64,000 nt of DNA from Desulfarculus sp. (GTDB lineage Bacteria; Desulfobacterota; Desulfarculia; Desulfarculales; Desulfarculaceae), in NCBI GenBank assembly GCA_003605055.1, contig QZKP01000020.1, positions 124,001 through 188,000 on the forward strand. Direction: 5' to 3'. Of this stretch, positions 32,588 to 42,771 are shown piece by piece. Position 1 is the stretch's first letter; every line of letters starts with the position of its first letter. The translations under genes were made by a program, and so were the position numbers. A model generated the notes under the pieces. The model was given only the letters and a program-made list of their open reading frames with translations, was not told where the DNA came from and made no database searches.

Positions 32588-35287
32588 ATGCCGGAAATTA
32601 TTGACGCCAGTTGGGCCCGCCCTTGGCCGGAGGTGCTGCGGGGGCTGAACGTCTCCCCTGAGCAGGGCCTGAGCCCGGCGGAGGCGGCCGCGCGCCTGTC
32701 GCGCCACGGCCCCAACCGCCTGCGCGAGATCCAGACCAAAAGCGCCTGGACCATCCTGTTCAACCAGATCAAAAACCTGATCGTGGCCTTTCTCCTGGCC
32801 GCCGTGGCGCTGTCGTTTTTCTTCGGCGACTACACCGAGGCCCTGGCCATCCTGGCGGTGATCCTGCTCAACACCGCCATCGGCTTCGTCACCGAGCTCA
32901 AGGGCGCGCGCGCGGTGGAGTCCCTGCGCAAGCTGGGCGACGTACTCACCCGGGTGCGCCGCGGCGGTGCGGTGCAGGAGGTGCCGGCCACGGAGATGGT
33001 GCCCGGCGACGTAGTGATCCTGGAGGCGGGCGACGTGATAACCGCCGACCTGCGCCTGCTGCGGGCCTCCAACCTGCAATCCGACGAGTCGGTCCTGACC
33101 GGGGAGTCGCTGCCCGTGGACAAGGACCCAGGTCCCCTGGCCGCCCGTACCCCCCTGGCCGAGCGCCGCAACATGCTCTTCAAGGGCACCATCGTCACCC
33201 GCGGCTCCGGGGAGGCGGCGGCCGTCTCCACGGGCATGAACACCGAGCTGGGCCAGATATCGGCCCTGGTGCAAAAGACCGGGGACGAGACCACCCCCCT
33301 GGAAAAGCGCCTGAACCAGCTCGGCCAGCGCCTGATCTGGTTGTGCCTGGCCGTCGCCGCCCTGGTGGCGGCGGCCGGCATAGCCTTTGGCCGGTCCACG
33401 TTCCTGATGATCGAGAGCGCCATCGCCCTGGCCGTGGCCGCCATTCCCGAGGGCCTGCCCATCGTGGCCACCATCGCCCTGGCGCGGGGGGTGTGGCGCA
33501 TGGCCCGCCGCCACGCCCTGATCAAGCGCCTGGCGGCCGTGGAGACCCTGGGCGCCACCAGCGTCATCTTCACCGACAAGACCGGCACCCTCACCGAGAA
33601 CCGCCTGACCGTCACCCAGCTCTCCCTGACGGCGGGGGAGGTGCAGATCGCGCCCTTGGCCGCGGGCGCCGAACCAGCCTTCTCCTCCGCCGGCCAACCC
33701 CCGGACCCGGCCCTGGGCCGGGCCCTGCGCCAGGCCCTGGAAATAGCGGCCTTGTGCAACAACGCCGCCCTGGGGGCCGCCGGGCCCCACGGGCCGGCCC
33801 AGAGAGCCGGCGACCCCCTGGAGGTGGCCCTGCTGGCGGCCGCGGACCAGGCCGGCCTGGACCGCGGGGAGCTGCGGCGGCGCTGGCCCAAGCTCAAGGA
33901 GGAGGCGTTTGATTCCGAGACCAGGATGATGGCCAGCTTCCACGGCCAGGACGGGCGCCATCTGGTGGCGGTCAAGGGCGCGCCGGAGTCGGTCTTGGCG
34001 GCCTGCACCACCCTGCTGGAGGAACAGGGACCCCGGCCAATGACCCCCGAGGACCGCCGGCGCTGGCTGGCCCGCAACGTTGAGCTGGCCGCCGGGGGCC
34101 TGCGGGTGCTGGCCCTGGCCAGCAAGACCGTGGCCGAGGCCGGCGGCGCTCCCTACCAAGACCTCCAGTTCCTGGGCCTGGTGGGCCTGAGCGACCCGCC
34201 CCGCGGCGAGGTCAAGGGCGCGGTGGCCCTCTGCCGCCGGGCGGGCATCCGGGTGGTCATGGTCACCGGCGACCAGGCGGCCACCGCCCGTAGCGTGGCC
34301 CTGGCCGTGGGGCTGGTGGAGGCGGGCGAGGCCGAGGTGGTGCAGGGCCGGGACCTGGCCGGCCCCCAGGGACGCTCGCCAGAGGAGCGGCGGGCCCTGT
34401 TGGGGGCCTCCATCTTCGCCCGGGTGAGCCCCAAGCAGAAGCTGGACCTGATCGACCTGCACCAGGAGCAAGGCTCCATCGTGGCCATGACCGGCGACGG
34501 GGTCAACGACGCGCCGGCCTTGAAAAAGGCCGATATCGGCATCGCCATGGGCCTGCGCGGCACCCAGGTGGCCCGGGAGGCGGCGGACATGGTACTCACC
34601 GACGACGCCTTCCTCTCCATCGTCCACGCCGTGGAGCAGGGCCGCATCATCTTCGCCAACATCAGGAAGTTCGTGCTCTACCTGCTCTCCTGCAACGTCA
34701 GCGAGGTGCTGTCCGTGGCCCTGGCCGCCCTGGTGGACGCCCCCCTGCCCATCCTGCCCCTGCAGATTCTCTTTCTCAACCTGGTCACGGACGTGTTCCC
34801 GGCCCTGGCCCTGGCCGCCGGCGAAGGCAGCCCGGGCCTGATGCAGCGGCCGCCCCGGGACAGCCGGGAGCCCATCCTGACCCGCTCCCACTGGCTGGCC
34901 GTGGGCGGCTACGGCCTAGTGATCACCGGCAGCGTGCTGGGAGCCCTGGCCCTGGCCCTGCACTGGCTCCGCCTGCCGCCGGAACAGGCGGTCAGCGTGT
35001 CCTTCCTGACCCTGGCCTGCGCCCAGCTCTGGCACGTGTTCAACATGCGCCACTCCCAGGCCGGGATGCTCAAGAACGACATCACCCAGAACCTCTTCGT
35101 GTGGGCGGCGCTGATTATTTGCCTGGGCCTGCTCTTGCTGGCGGTGTATCTGCCCGGCCTGTCCTCGGTGCTCAAGGTCACTGACCCCGGCGCCCACGGC
35201 TGGCTGGTGGTGCTGGTCATGAGCCTGCTGCCGGTTTGCCTGGGCGAGGTGGGCCGGAAGGTCCTGCGGAGGAGGCCGGGCGCCTGA
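32588..35287 (+). CDS. P2A-type (calcium) cation-transporting P-ATPase
   Basis: An 899-residue inner-membrane pump. It shows the actuator T-G-E-S (near 171), the phosphorylated D-K-T-G-T (Asp330), the hinge T-G-D-G-V-N-D (near 635) and ten hydrophobic segments. The cation-site residues of SERCA-type pumps are kept: P-E-G-L-P in M4, N-x-x-E in M5 (C-N-V-S-E-V) and N-L-V-T-D in M6. This points to Ca2+ export, with Mn2+ as an alternative. The ATG has GGAAGAG ahead. It is divergent from the tandem TetR gene but separated by a GC-rich region with no obvious promoter, so its regulation is unclear. Confidence 0.9.
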   Translation: MPEIIDASWARPWPEVLRGLNVSPEQGLSPAEAAARLSRHGPNRLREIQTKSAWTILFNQIKNLIVAFLLAAVALSFFFGDYTEALAILAVILLNTAIGFVTELKGARAVESLRKLGDVLTRVRRGGAVQEVPATEMVPGDVVILEAGDVITADLRLLRASNLQSDESVLTGESLPVDKDPGPLAARTPLAERRNMLFKGTIVTRGSGEAAAVSTGMNTELGQISALVQKTGDETTPLEKRLNQLGQRLIWLCLAVAALVAAAGIAFGRSTFLMIESAIALAVAAIPEGLPIVATIALARGVWRMARRHALIKRLAAVETLGATSVIFTDKTGTLTENRLTVTQLSLTAGEVQIAPLAAGAEPAFSSAGQPPDPALGRALRQALEIAALCNNAALGAAGPHGPAQRAGDPLEVALLAAADQAGLDRGELRRRWPKLKEEAFDSETRMMASFHGQDGRHLVAVKGAPESVLAACTTLLEEQGPRPMTPEDRRRWLARNVELAAGGLRVLALASKTVAEAGGAPYQDLQFLGLVGLSDPPRGEVKGAVALCRRAGIRVVMVTGDQAATARSVALAVGLVEAGEAEVVQGRDLAGPQGRSPEERRALLGASIFARVSPKQKLDLIDLHQEQGSIVAMTGDGVNDAPALKKADIGIAMGLRGTQVAREAADMVLTDDAFLSIVHAVEQGRIIFANIRKFVLYLLSCNVSEVLSVALAALVDAPLPILPLQILFLNLVTDVFPALALAAGEGSPGLMQRPPRDSREPILTRSHWLAVGGYGLVITGSVLGALALALHWLRLPPEQAVSVSFLTLACAQLWHVFNMRHSQAGMLKNDITQNLFVWAALIICLGLLLLAVYLPGLSSVLKVTDPGAHGWLVVLVMSLLPVCLGEVGRKVLRRRPGA

Positions 35288-35382
35288 GGGGCGCGGGCAA
35301 AGGCGGGGCCTGGGATCAAGTAGGCGGGCCGGAATCGGCCGGGTGGGGACGGCCGGGGGCTTTGTATCAATTTTGCTACAGA

Positions 35383-36849
<1,467 letters not shown>

Positions 36850-36872
36850 GCCCTGACCTCCGTATCAGTTCG

Positions 36873-36895
36873 GCTACATGTAGCAGTCTGGCTAC
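36873..36895. promoter_or_regulatory. Candidate activator binding site (GCTACATGTAGC)
   Basis: A perfect 12-bp palindrome at 36873-36884 with a further half-site, GGCTAC, at 36890-36895. It is about 160-170 bases upstream of the sigma-54 promoter and 24 bases from the activator start, so it could serve as upstream activating sequence and as autoregulatory site. Confidence 0.5.
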
Positions 36896-37041
36896 GTTCG
36901 TGGGGAGTAGAGACTCCGCCACCCTCGAGGTTCCTCCTGGGTGTTTGGCGCAGGCTGATTAAATTTATGGAGGCGATTTAACTTGCGTTTTCGCCGGGAG
37001 CTGTCCGTGGAGGCGGGCCCGGCGCTCAAAATCTCCCAGCT

Positions 37042-37057
37042 TGGCCCGGTAGTTGCT
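37042..37057 (+). promoter_or_regulatory. Sigma-54 promoter of the SDR/Liv operon
   Basis: TGGCCC-GGTAG-TTGCT matches the sigma-54 consensus (TGGCAC-N5-TTGCW), with the GG and GC pairs exactly ten bases apart. Transcription would start near 37068, about 60 bases before the SDR start codon, and a sigma-54 activator is encoded divergently. Confidence 0.78.
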
Positions 37058-37127
37058 TGATCCATATAACCACAATCCAGACCGGGGTGCGCAACAAAAA
37101 AATAATCCATTTTGCCCGAGGGAGGCC

Positions 37128-37982
37128 GTGGATATCCGCGAACCCGCCATCGCCCGCGACGAAATACTCTTCCTCTCCGACCCAGACTTCCACCCCGGAC
37201 ACGTATGCATCGTCACCGGCGCGGCCGGCGGCATCGGCCGGGCCACGGCCGTGGCCGCGGCGGCCAACAAGATCATGACCGTGGGCCTGGACGTCAACCA
37301 GGAGGGCGGCAAGGAGACCCAGCGCCTGGCCCGCCAGATGGGCGGCCAGATGATCTTCATCCAGACCGACCTCACCAAGGACCCGGATATGGACCACGCC
37401 GTGGCCGAGGCGGCCAAGCTGGGCCAGATCCGCTACCTGATCAACATCGCCGGCATGCAGCACATAGACTTCATCGAGGACTTCCCCATGGACCGCTACG
37501 ACTACATGCAGCGGCTCAACCTGCGCTCGGCGGTCTATCTGTCCAAGCTGTGCATCCCCCATTTCAAGAAGAGCCCGGACGGCAAAGGCGTGGTGGGCAA
37601 CATGGCCTCGGTGCACGGCCACATCGCCACCTTGGCCAAGGTTTCCTACAACATCAGCAAGTTCGGCATGCGGGCCCTGACCCAATCCATCGCCGCCGAG
37701 GGGGCCGGCCAGATACGCGCCTTCTCGGTGAGCACCGCCTTTGTCAAGACCGCCCTGACCCTGGGCCAGATACCGGCCCAGGCCCAGAAGCGCGGCATCA
37801 GCCCCGAGGAGGTGGTCACCGGGGTGATGTGCGGCGAGACCCGCGTCAAGGAGTTGATGAACCCCGTCGAGGTGGGCAACCTGTTCCTCTTCGGCATCTC
37901 CCGCTTCGCTCGCTTCCTGGTGGGCGGCGACCTCTTGTTCGACGGAGGCATGGTGCTCACCTACGCGGAGAAGAAAAAGTGA
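37128..37982 (+). CDS. Short-chain dehydrogenase (3-hydroxybutyrate dehydrogenase-like)
   Basis: A 284-residue SDR. It has the NAD-binding T-G-A-A-G-G-I-G, an acidic residue after strand 2 (G-L-D-V-N, indicating NAD), N-I-A-G, the catalytic Ser in M-A-S-V-H and Tyr/Lys in Y-N-I-S-K. The C-terminal half resembles BdhA-type 3-hydroxybutyrate dehydrogenases. A GTG at 37128 with GAGG six bases before it is the start; the ORF can be read back to 37053 but that lies in the sigma-54 promoter. It is the first gene of the operon, suggesting that the transported substrate is a hydroxy or keto acid. Confidence 0.82.
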   Translation: MDIREPAIARDEILFLSDPDFHPGHVCIVTGAAGGIGRATAVAAAANKIMTVGLDVNQEGGKETQRLARQMGGQMIFIQTDLTKDPDMDHAVAEAAKLGQIRYLINIAGMQHIDFIEDFPMDRYDYMQRLNLRSAVYLSKLCIPHFKKSPDGKGVVGNMASVHGHIATLAKVSYNISKFGMRALTQSIAAEGAGQIRAFSVSTAFVKTALTLGQIPAQAQKRGISPEEVVTGVMCGETRVKELMNPVEVGNLFLFGISRFARFLVGGDLLFDGGMVLTYAEKKK

Positions 37983-38029
37983 TCCGCCGCCTTCATACCC
38001 CGCGGGCTCGCGCCGCGCCGGATAGGCAG

Positions 38030-38118
38030 GGCCGGGGCGCCGCCTCCTTGGGGGAGAGGCCTGTCCCGCCGCCCGCTTGGGTCCGCACGCACCGGACGGC
38101 GGAGGCGGCGCCCCGGCC
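38030..38118 (+). promoter_or_regulatory. Long-range 18-bp inverted repeat before the binding-protein gene
   Basis: GGCCGGGGCGCCGCCTCC (38030-38047) is repeated perfectly inverted at 38101-38118, with 53 bases between that are themselves GC-rich and foldable. It is followed by TCAATTTTC, so it may act as attenuator or 5' stabiliser of the downstream mRNA. Confidence 0.55.
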
Positions 38119-38170
38119 GCGGCTCAATTTTCGGTCAAACCATTGGGAGACCATATAAGGGAGGGTGAGG

Positions 38171-39424
38171 ATGAGAACCAAGAGTCTTTTGTGCATAGTG
38201 GCGGCCCTGGCCCTGTGCCTGCTGGTAAGCTCCGGCAGCGCGACCCAGGCCCGGGCGGCCGAGCCTTACAACCTGGGGGTGGCCCTGGCCATCACCGGCA
38301 CCGGCGCGCTCTACTGCCAGGACGGCGTGGACGCCATCAAGCTGGCCGTGGAAGAAATCAACGCCAAGGGCGGCTTCCTGGGCAAGCACCCCATCAAGCT
38401 GTTCGTGCGCGACACGCACACCAAGCCCGACGCGGCCGTGCGCGCCACGCGGGACCTGATCCTGCGCGACAAGGTGCGCACCGTGCTGGGCACCTACTCC
38501 AGCGCCACCGCCGTGGCCATCAAGCCGGTCTGCCAGGAGTACAAGGTCCTGCACATCCCGGCCATCAGCAACTCCGAGGGCATAACCCTGACCAACTTCA
38601 GCCCCTACACCTATCAGGTGGTGCCCAACAGCTACATGCAGGCCAAGGCCGTGGTGCTGGGCGTGGCCGCTCTGGCCAAGAAAAAGGGCTGGAAAACCTT
38701 CGTGACCATCGCCTCGGACTACGAGTGGGGCCGCTCCACCCAGCAGAACACCGTGGCCCTGCTCAAGCAGATGGCCCCGAATCTGAAGCTGGTCAAGGAG
38801 TTCTGGCCTCCCCTGGGCGAGACCCAGTTCACCTCCTACATCACCGCCATCATGGCCCAGAAGCCTGACTTCGTCATCGGCTCCATCGCCTCCAAGGACA
38901 ACGTGGCCTGGATGAAGCAGGCCAAGGCCTACGGCTTCTTCAAGAAGATCCCCTACCCCGGCTCGCTGATCAGCGTCACCGAGCTGATCCTGCAGGCCAA
39001 GACCCTGGACCGGGGCCTGGTGGGGCTGTGCCGGGCGCCCTTCTTCGCCCATCTGGACATCCCCATGATGGCCAACTTCGTGGCGGCCTTTAAGAAGAAG
39101 TACAACCGCTACCCCAGCGACTGGGCGGTGATGGAGTACGACGCGGTGTACGTCCTGAAGCAGGGCATCGAGAAGGCCAAGAGCATAGACACCGAGAAGG
39201 TCAAGGCCGCCCTTAAGGGCGCCACCGTGGCCACCAGCCGCGGCAATCTCTACTTCCGCAACATAGACAACCAGTTGAGCTGCTCGTCCTACCTGGGCGT
39301 GGTGGCCGACGATCCCAAGTACCCCTTCCCCATCTACCACGACCTGGTCGAGGTCAAGGGGCCCGACTCCTGGCGGCCGGAGAAGGAGATCCTGGCGGCG
39401 CGGGCCGCGGAAAAGAAGAAGTAG
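38171..39424 (+). CDS. Periplasmic Liv-type substrate-binding protein (second system)
   Basis: A 417-residue type I binding protein with a signal peptide (M-R-T-K-S-L-L-C-I-V-A-A-L-A-L-C ... A-R-A) followed by Y-N-L-G-V-A-L-A-I-T-G-T-G-A. It delivers ligand to the Liv permeases encoded downstream. ATG 38171 has AGGGAGG six bases ahead, better than the GTG at 38165. Its sequence differs clearly from the binding protein at 25820, so the two Liv systems probably take different substrates. Confidence 0.92.
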   Translation: MRTKSLLCIVAALALCLLVSSGSATQARAAEPYNLGVALAITGTGALYCQDGVDAIKLAVEEINAKGGFLGKHPIKLFVRDTHTKPDAAVRATRDLILRDKVRTVLGTYSSATAVAIKPVCQEYKVLHIPAISNSEGITLTNFSPYTYQVVPNSYMQAKAVVLGVAALAKKKGWKTFVTIASDYEWGRSTQQNTVALLKQMAPNLKLVKEFWPPLGETQFTSYITAIMAQKPDFVIGSIASKDNVAWMKQAKAYGFFKKIPYPGSLISVTELILQAKTLDRGLVGLCRAPFFAHLDIPMMANFVAAFKKKYNRYPSDWAVMEYDAVYVLKQGIEKAKSIDTEKVKAALKGATVATSRGNLYFRNIDNQLSCSSYLGVVADDPKYPFPIYHDLVEVKGPDSWRPEKEILAARAAEKKK

Positions 39425-39434
39425 GCCCGCGATT

Positions 39435-40319
39435 ATGGACCTTTCCCTGCTCTTATCGCAGGCCATGAGTGGACTGTCCCGGGGCATGATGCTGTTCCTG
39501 ATTGCCTCGGGACTGTCCCTCATCTTCGGGGTGATGAACATCCTCAACTTCGCCCACGCCACCCTGTGGCTGGTGGGCGCCTACGCCTGCTATACGTTCT
39601 GGTTCCTGCTGCAGGCGCACGGTTTCGCCATCTGGGTGGCCATCCCCCTGGCCGCCCTGTGCGTGGCCCTGGTGGGCTGGATCATCGAGGTGGTGCTGAT
39701 CCGGCGGGTTTACGCCCGCGAGCTGCCCGAACAGCTCCTGCTCACTTACGCCCTGGTCCTGATCCTGGGCGACCTGATCAAGATCACCTGGGGCGTGGAG
39801 GACAAGCTCATCGCCCGGCCGGCCATGCTGGCCGATCCGGTTATCATCGCCGGGGTGCCCATCGACTCCTACTTCATCTTCGTGATTGCGGTGGGCTTCG
39901 CGGTGTATTTCGCCCTATGGTGGTTTTTGCAGAAGACCCGCTACGGCCACATCGTGCGGGCGGCGGTGTTCAGCCGGGAGATGGTCAGCGCCCTGGGCAT
40001 ACCCATCCCGATCATATACACCGGCGTGTTCGTGATGGGCATCTTCATCGCCGGCCTGGCCGGGGCCATCCAGGGCCCGGTGGGCTCGGTGACCCTGGGC
40101 ATGGACATGGCTATCGTGATCCAGGCCTTTTGCGTGGTGATCATCGGCGGCTTCGGCAGCCTGCCCGGCACCCTGGTCAGCTCCATCATCGTGGGCGAGG
40201 TGTACGCATTCGCCATCCTTTTCTGGCCCGGCGGCGCCCTGGCCCTGATCTTCATCCTGACCGCCATCGTGTTGATCGTGCGGCCCTGGGGCCTTTTCGG
40301 CACCCCGATGCGGGCCTAG
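39435..40319 (+). CDS. livH: Liv-type ABC permease LivH (second system)
   Basis: A 294-residue membrane permease with about eight hydrophobic segments and the LivH signature F-G-V-M-N-I-L-N-F-A-H-A. Begins at ATG 11 bases after the binding-protein stop, and a GGGAGG SD for the following LivM gene overlaps its own stop region. Confidence 0.93.
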   Translation: MDLSLLLSQAMSGLSRGMMLFLIASGLSLIFGVMNILNFAHATLWLVGAYACYTFWFLLQAHGFAIWVAIPLAALCVALVGWIIEVVLIRRVYARELPEQLLLTYALVLILGDLIKITWGVEDKLIARPAMLADPVIIAGVPIDSYFIFVIAVGFAVYFALWWFLQKTRYGHIVRAAVFSREMVSALGIPIPIIYTGVFVMGIFIAGLAGAIQGPVGSVTLGMDMAIVIQAFCVVIIGGFGSLPGTLVSSIIVGEVYAFAILFWPGGALALIFILTAIVLIVRPWGLFGTPMRA

Positions 40320-40331
40320 GGAGGACTGGGG

Positions 40332-41294
40332 GTGTCTGTGAAAAAACTGGCCTGGGTGGGGTTGGCCTTCGCCGCCGCGCTGGTCTTGCCCATGTTCGTG
40401 GGCGAGTTCTGGGTGCTGGTGCTCACCGAAATCCTGATCCTGGGGCTGTTCGCGGTCAGCTTCAACATGATCTTCGGCTACATGGGGCAGTTGTCCTTCG
40501 GCCACGCCGCCTTTTACGGCGTGGGCGCCTACACCACCGGCCTGCTGATGGTCAAGGCGGGGGTGCCCCTGGGCCTGAGCCTGCCCGCATCCATGATCAC
40601 CGCCGGGGCGGTGGCCCTGGTGCTGGGCTATTTCTGCATCCGCCTGACCGGCATCTACTTCGCCATCCTGACCATGGCCTTCGGTCAGCTCATCTTCTAC
40701 ATCATCTTCCAGTGGTACAGCTTCACCGGCGGCGACAACGGCCTGCAGGGCATAAAGCCGCCGGCGATGCTGGACGGGGCCTGGTCCTACTATTACTTCG
40801 CGCTGCTGGTGGTCACCGCCGCGGTGATAATGATGTGGATCATCAGCGAGTCCCCCTTCGGCTACACCATGCGGGCCATCCGCGACAACACCCAGCGCAC
40901 CCGCTTCGTGGGCATCAACACCAAGAAGTACATGCTAATCAACTTCGTGGTGGCGGCCATGTTCGCGGGCCTGGCCGGCGGTCTCTGGGGGCCCTTCAAC
41001 CGCAGCATCGCCCCGGACCTTTGCAACTGGCACCAGTCCGGGGTGCCGGTGTTCATGACCATCATCGGCGGGCCCACCGGCTTCATGGGGCCCCTGATCG
41101 GCTCGGTGATCTACACCTTCCTGATGGCCTTCGTCACCGGCTTCACCGAGTACTGGCCCCTGACCATCGGCATAGTCATCACCCTGGTGGTGCTGTTCAT
41201 GCCCGGCGGGGTCTGGGGGCTGGTGGAGCGCTACACCGCGGCCCTGCCGGCCCGGGGAGAGCCGCCGGCGGATTCTGGGGGAGAGGCGTCCTGA
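40332..41294 (+). CDS. livM: Liv-type ABC permease LivM (second system)
   Basis: A 320-residue membrane permease with the LivM signature F-G-Y-M-G-Q-L-S-F-G-H-A-A-F. It starts at GTG 40332, with AGGGAGG seven bases ahead. The C-terminal 25 residues are a soluble, Pro/Gly-rich tail. The next gene starts one base after the stop. Confidence 0.93.
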   Translation: MSVKKLAWVGLAFAAALVLPMFVGEFWVLVLTEILILGLFAVSFNMIFGYMGQLSFGHAAFYGVGAYTTGLLMVKAGVPLGLSLPASMITAGAVALVLGYFCIRLTGIYFAILTMAFGQLIFYIIFQWYSFTGGDNGLQGIKPPAMLDGAWSYYYFALLVVTAAVIMMWIISESPFGYTMRAIRDNTQRTRFVGINTKKYMLINFVVAAMFAGLAGGLWGPFNRSIAPDLCNWHQSGVPVFMTIIGGPTGFMGPLIGSVIYTFLMAFVTGFTEYWPLTIGIVITLVVLFMPGGVWGLVERYTAALPARGEPPADSGGEAS

Positions 41295-41295
41295 G

Positions 41296-42048
41296 ATGAA
41301 CGGCGAGTACATCCTCGACGTCCGGAGCCTGTGCAAGGCCTTCGGCGGCCTGCAGGCCACCACCGAGGTCAACTACAAGATGGGCCCGGGCGAGCTGTCG
41401 GCCATCATCGGCCCCAACGGCGCGGGCAAGAGCACCTTCTTCAACCTCATCAGCGGCTTTCACCGCCCGGACAAGGGCCAGGTGTTTTTCAAGGGGGTGA
41501 ACATCACCTCCTGGTCGTCGCACCGCATCGCCCGCTTCGGCATGAGCCGCGCCTTCCAGGTGAGCAACATCTATCTCAAGCTGACCACCTACCAGAACGT
41601 GCGCCAGGCCATCCTGGTGCAGCAGAAGCGCACCCTGGACCTGTTCCGGCGGGCCGAGCACATGGCGCGCCAGGAGACCAGCCAGTTGCTGGAGGTCACC
41701 GGCCTGCAGGAGCACCGCCAGGAGATGGCCGGCACCCTGTCCCAGGGCGACAAGAAGCGCCTGGAGCTGGCCCTGGCCCTGGCCATTAAGCCGGACCTGC
41801 TCCTGCTGGACGAGCCCACCGCGGGCATGTCCGTGGAGGAGACCCACGCCACCATGGATCTGGTGGCCCGCCTGAACCGGGAGATGGGGGTGACCATCCT
41901 TTTCACCGAGCACGACATGCCCGTGGTCTTCGGCTACGCGCGGCGCCTGACCGTCCTGCACCAGGGCATGCTCATCGCCGACGGGGCGCCGCAGGAGGTG
42001 CGGGCCGATGAGGAAGTGCAACGGGTATATCTGGGAGAAGAGGTGTGA
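41296..42048 (+). CDS. livG: ABC transporter ATPase LivG (second system)
   Basis: A 250-residue ATPase with Walker A (G-P-N-G-A-G-K-S-T), an L-S-Q-G-D-K-K signature variant (the usual G-G is altered) and Walker B (L-L-L-L-D-E-P-T-A-G-M-S). It overlaps LivF by four bases (GTGA). Confidence 0.93.
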   Translation: MNGEYILDVRSLCKAFGGLQATTEVNYKMGPGELSAIIGPNGAGKSTFFNLISGFHRPDKGQVFFKGVNITSWSSHRIARFGMSRAFQVSNIYLKLTTYQNVRQAILVQQKRTLDLFRRAEHMARQETSQLLEVTGLQEHRQEMAGTLSQGDKKRLELALALAIKPDLLLLDEPTAGMSVEETHATMDLVARLNREMGVTILFTEHDMPVVFGYARRLTVLHQGMLIADGAPQEVRADEEVQRVYLGEEV

Positions 42049-42752
42049 TACTGGAAGTTGAAAAGGTTCACACCTACTACGGCACCAGCCACATCCTGTT
42101 CGATGTGAGCCTGGCCGTGGACGGGGGCGAGATCGTCTGCCTGCTGGGCCGCAACGGGGCCGGCAAGACCACCACCCTGCGCACCATCATGGGGCTCACC
42201 CCCTGCAAGAGCGGCAGCATCAAGTTCCACGACCAGGAGATCAAGGGCCGCCCGCCCTACTACATCGCCCGCCAGGGCATGGGCTACGTGCCCGACAACC
42301 GCCTGGTGTTCCCGGACCTGACCGTGCGCGAGAACCTGGAGCTGGCCATCAAGGTGCCCAAGGACTTCCGCGGCGAGCCCTGGAGCGTGGAGCGGGTGTA
42401 CGAGCTGTTCCCCTCGCTCAAGAAGCTGGACCACAACCTGGGCGGCTACCTGAGCGGCGGCGAGCAGCAGATGCTCACCGTGGGCCGCACCCTGATGGGC
42501 AACCCGGAGCTGATACTCCTGGACGAACCGGTGGAGGGGCTGGCCCCGCTGGTGGTCAGGGAGTTCGCCTCCCGCATCCGCTCGCTCAGGAGCCTGGGGC
42601 AGACCATCCTGTTCTCCGAGCAAAACCTGGCCTTTGCCCTGGCCGTGGCCCAGCGGGCCTACGTCATAGACCGGGGCCGCATCCGCTTCCAAGGCAGCAT
42701 GGAGGAGCTGGGCGCCAACGAGGAGGTAAAGCGCAAGTACCTGATGGTCTAG
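42045..42752 (+). CDS. livF: ABC transporter ATPase LivF (second system)
   Basis: A 235-residue ATPase with Walker A (G-R-N-G-A-G-K-T-T), L-S-G-G-E-Q-Q and Walker B (I-L-L-D-E-P-V-E-G-L-A-P). GTG start overlapping the LivG stop. It is the last gene of this operon; the convergent ligase gene ends only 19 bases on, with no clear terminator between. Confidence 0.93.
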   Translation: MILEVEKVHTYYGTSHILFDVSLAVDGGEIVCLLGRNGAGKTTTLRTIMGLTPCKSGSIKFHDQEIKGRPPYYIARQGMGYVPDNRLVFPDLTVRENLELAIKVPKDFRGEPWSVERVYELFPSLKKLDHNLGGYLSGGEQQMLTVGRTLMGNPELILLDEPVEGLAPLVVREFASRIRSLRSLGQTILFSEQNLAFALAVAQRAYVIDRGRIRFQGSMEELGANEEVKRKYLMV

Positions 42753-42771
42753 GGGCCGGCCCCGGGGGGCC

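Noticed and set aside
37983-38196. Small minus-strand frame over the inverted repeat
   Set aside because: It reads through the repeat arms with no SD and no recognisable protein.
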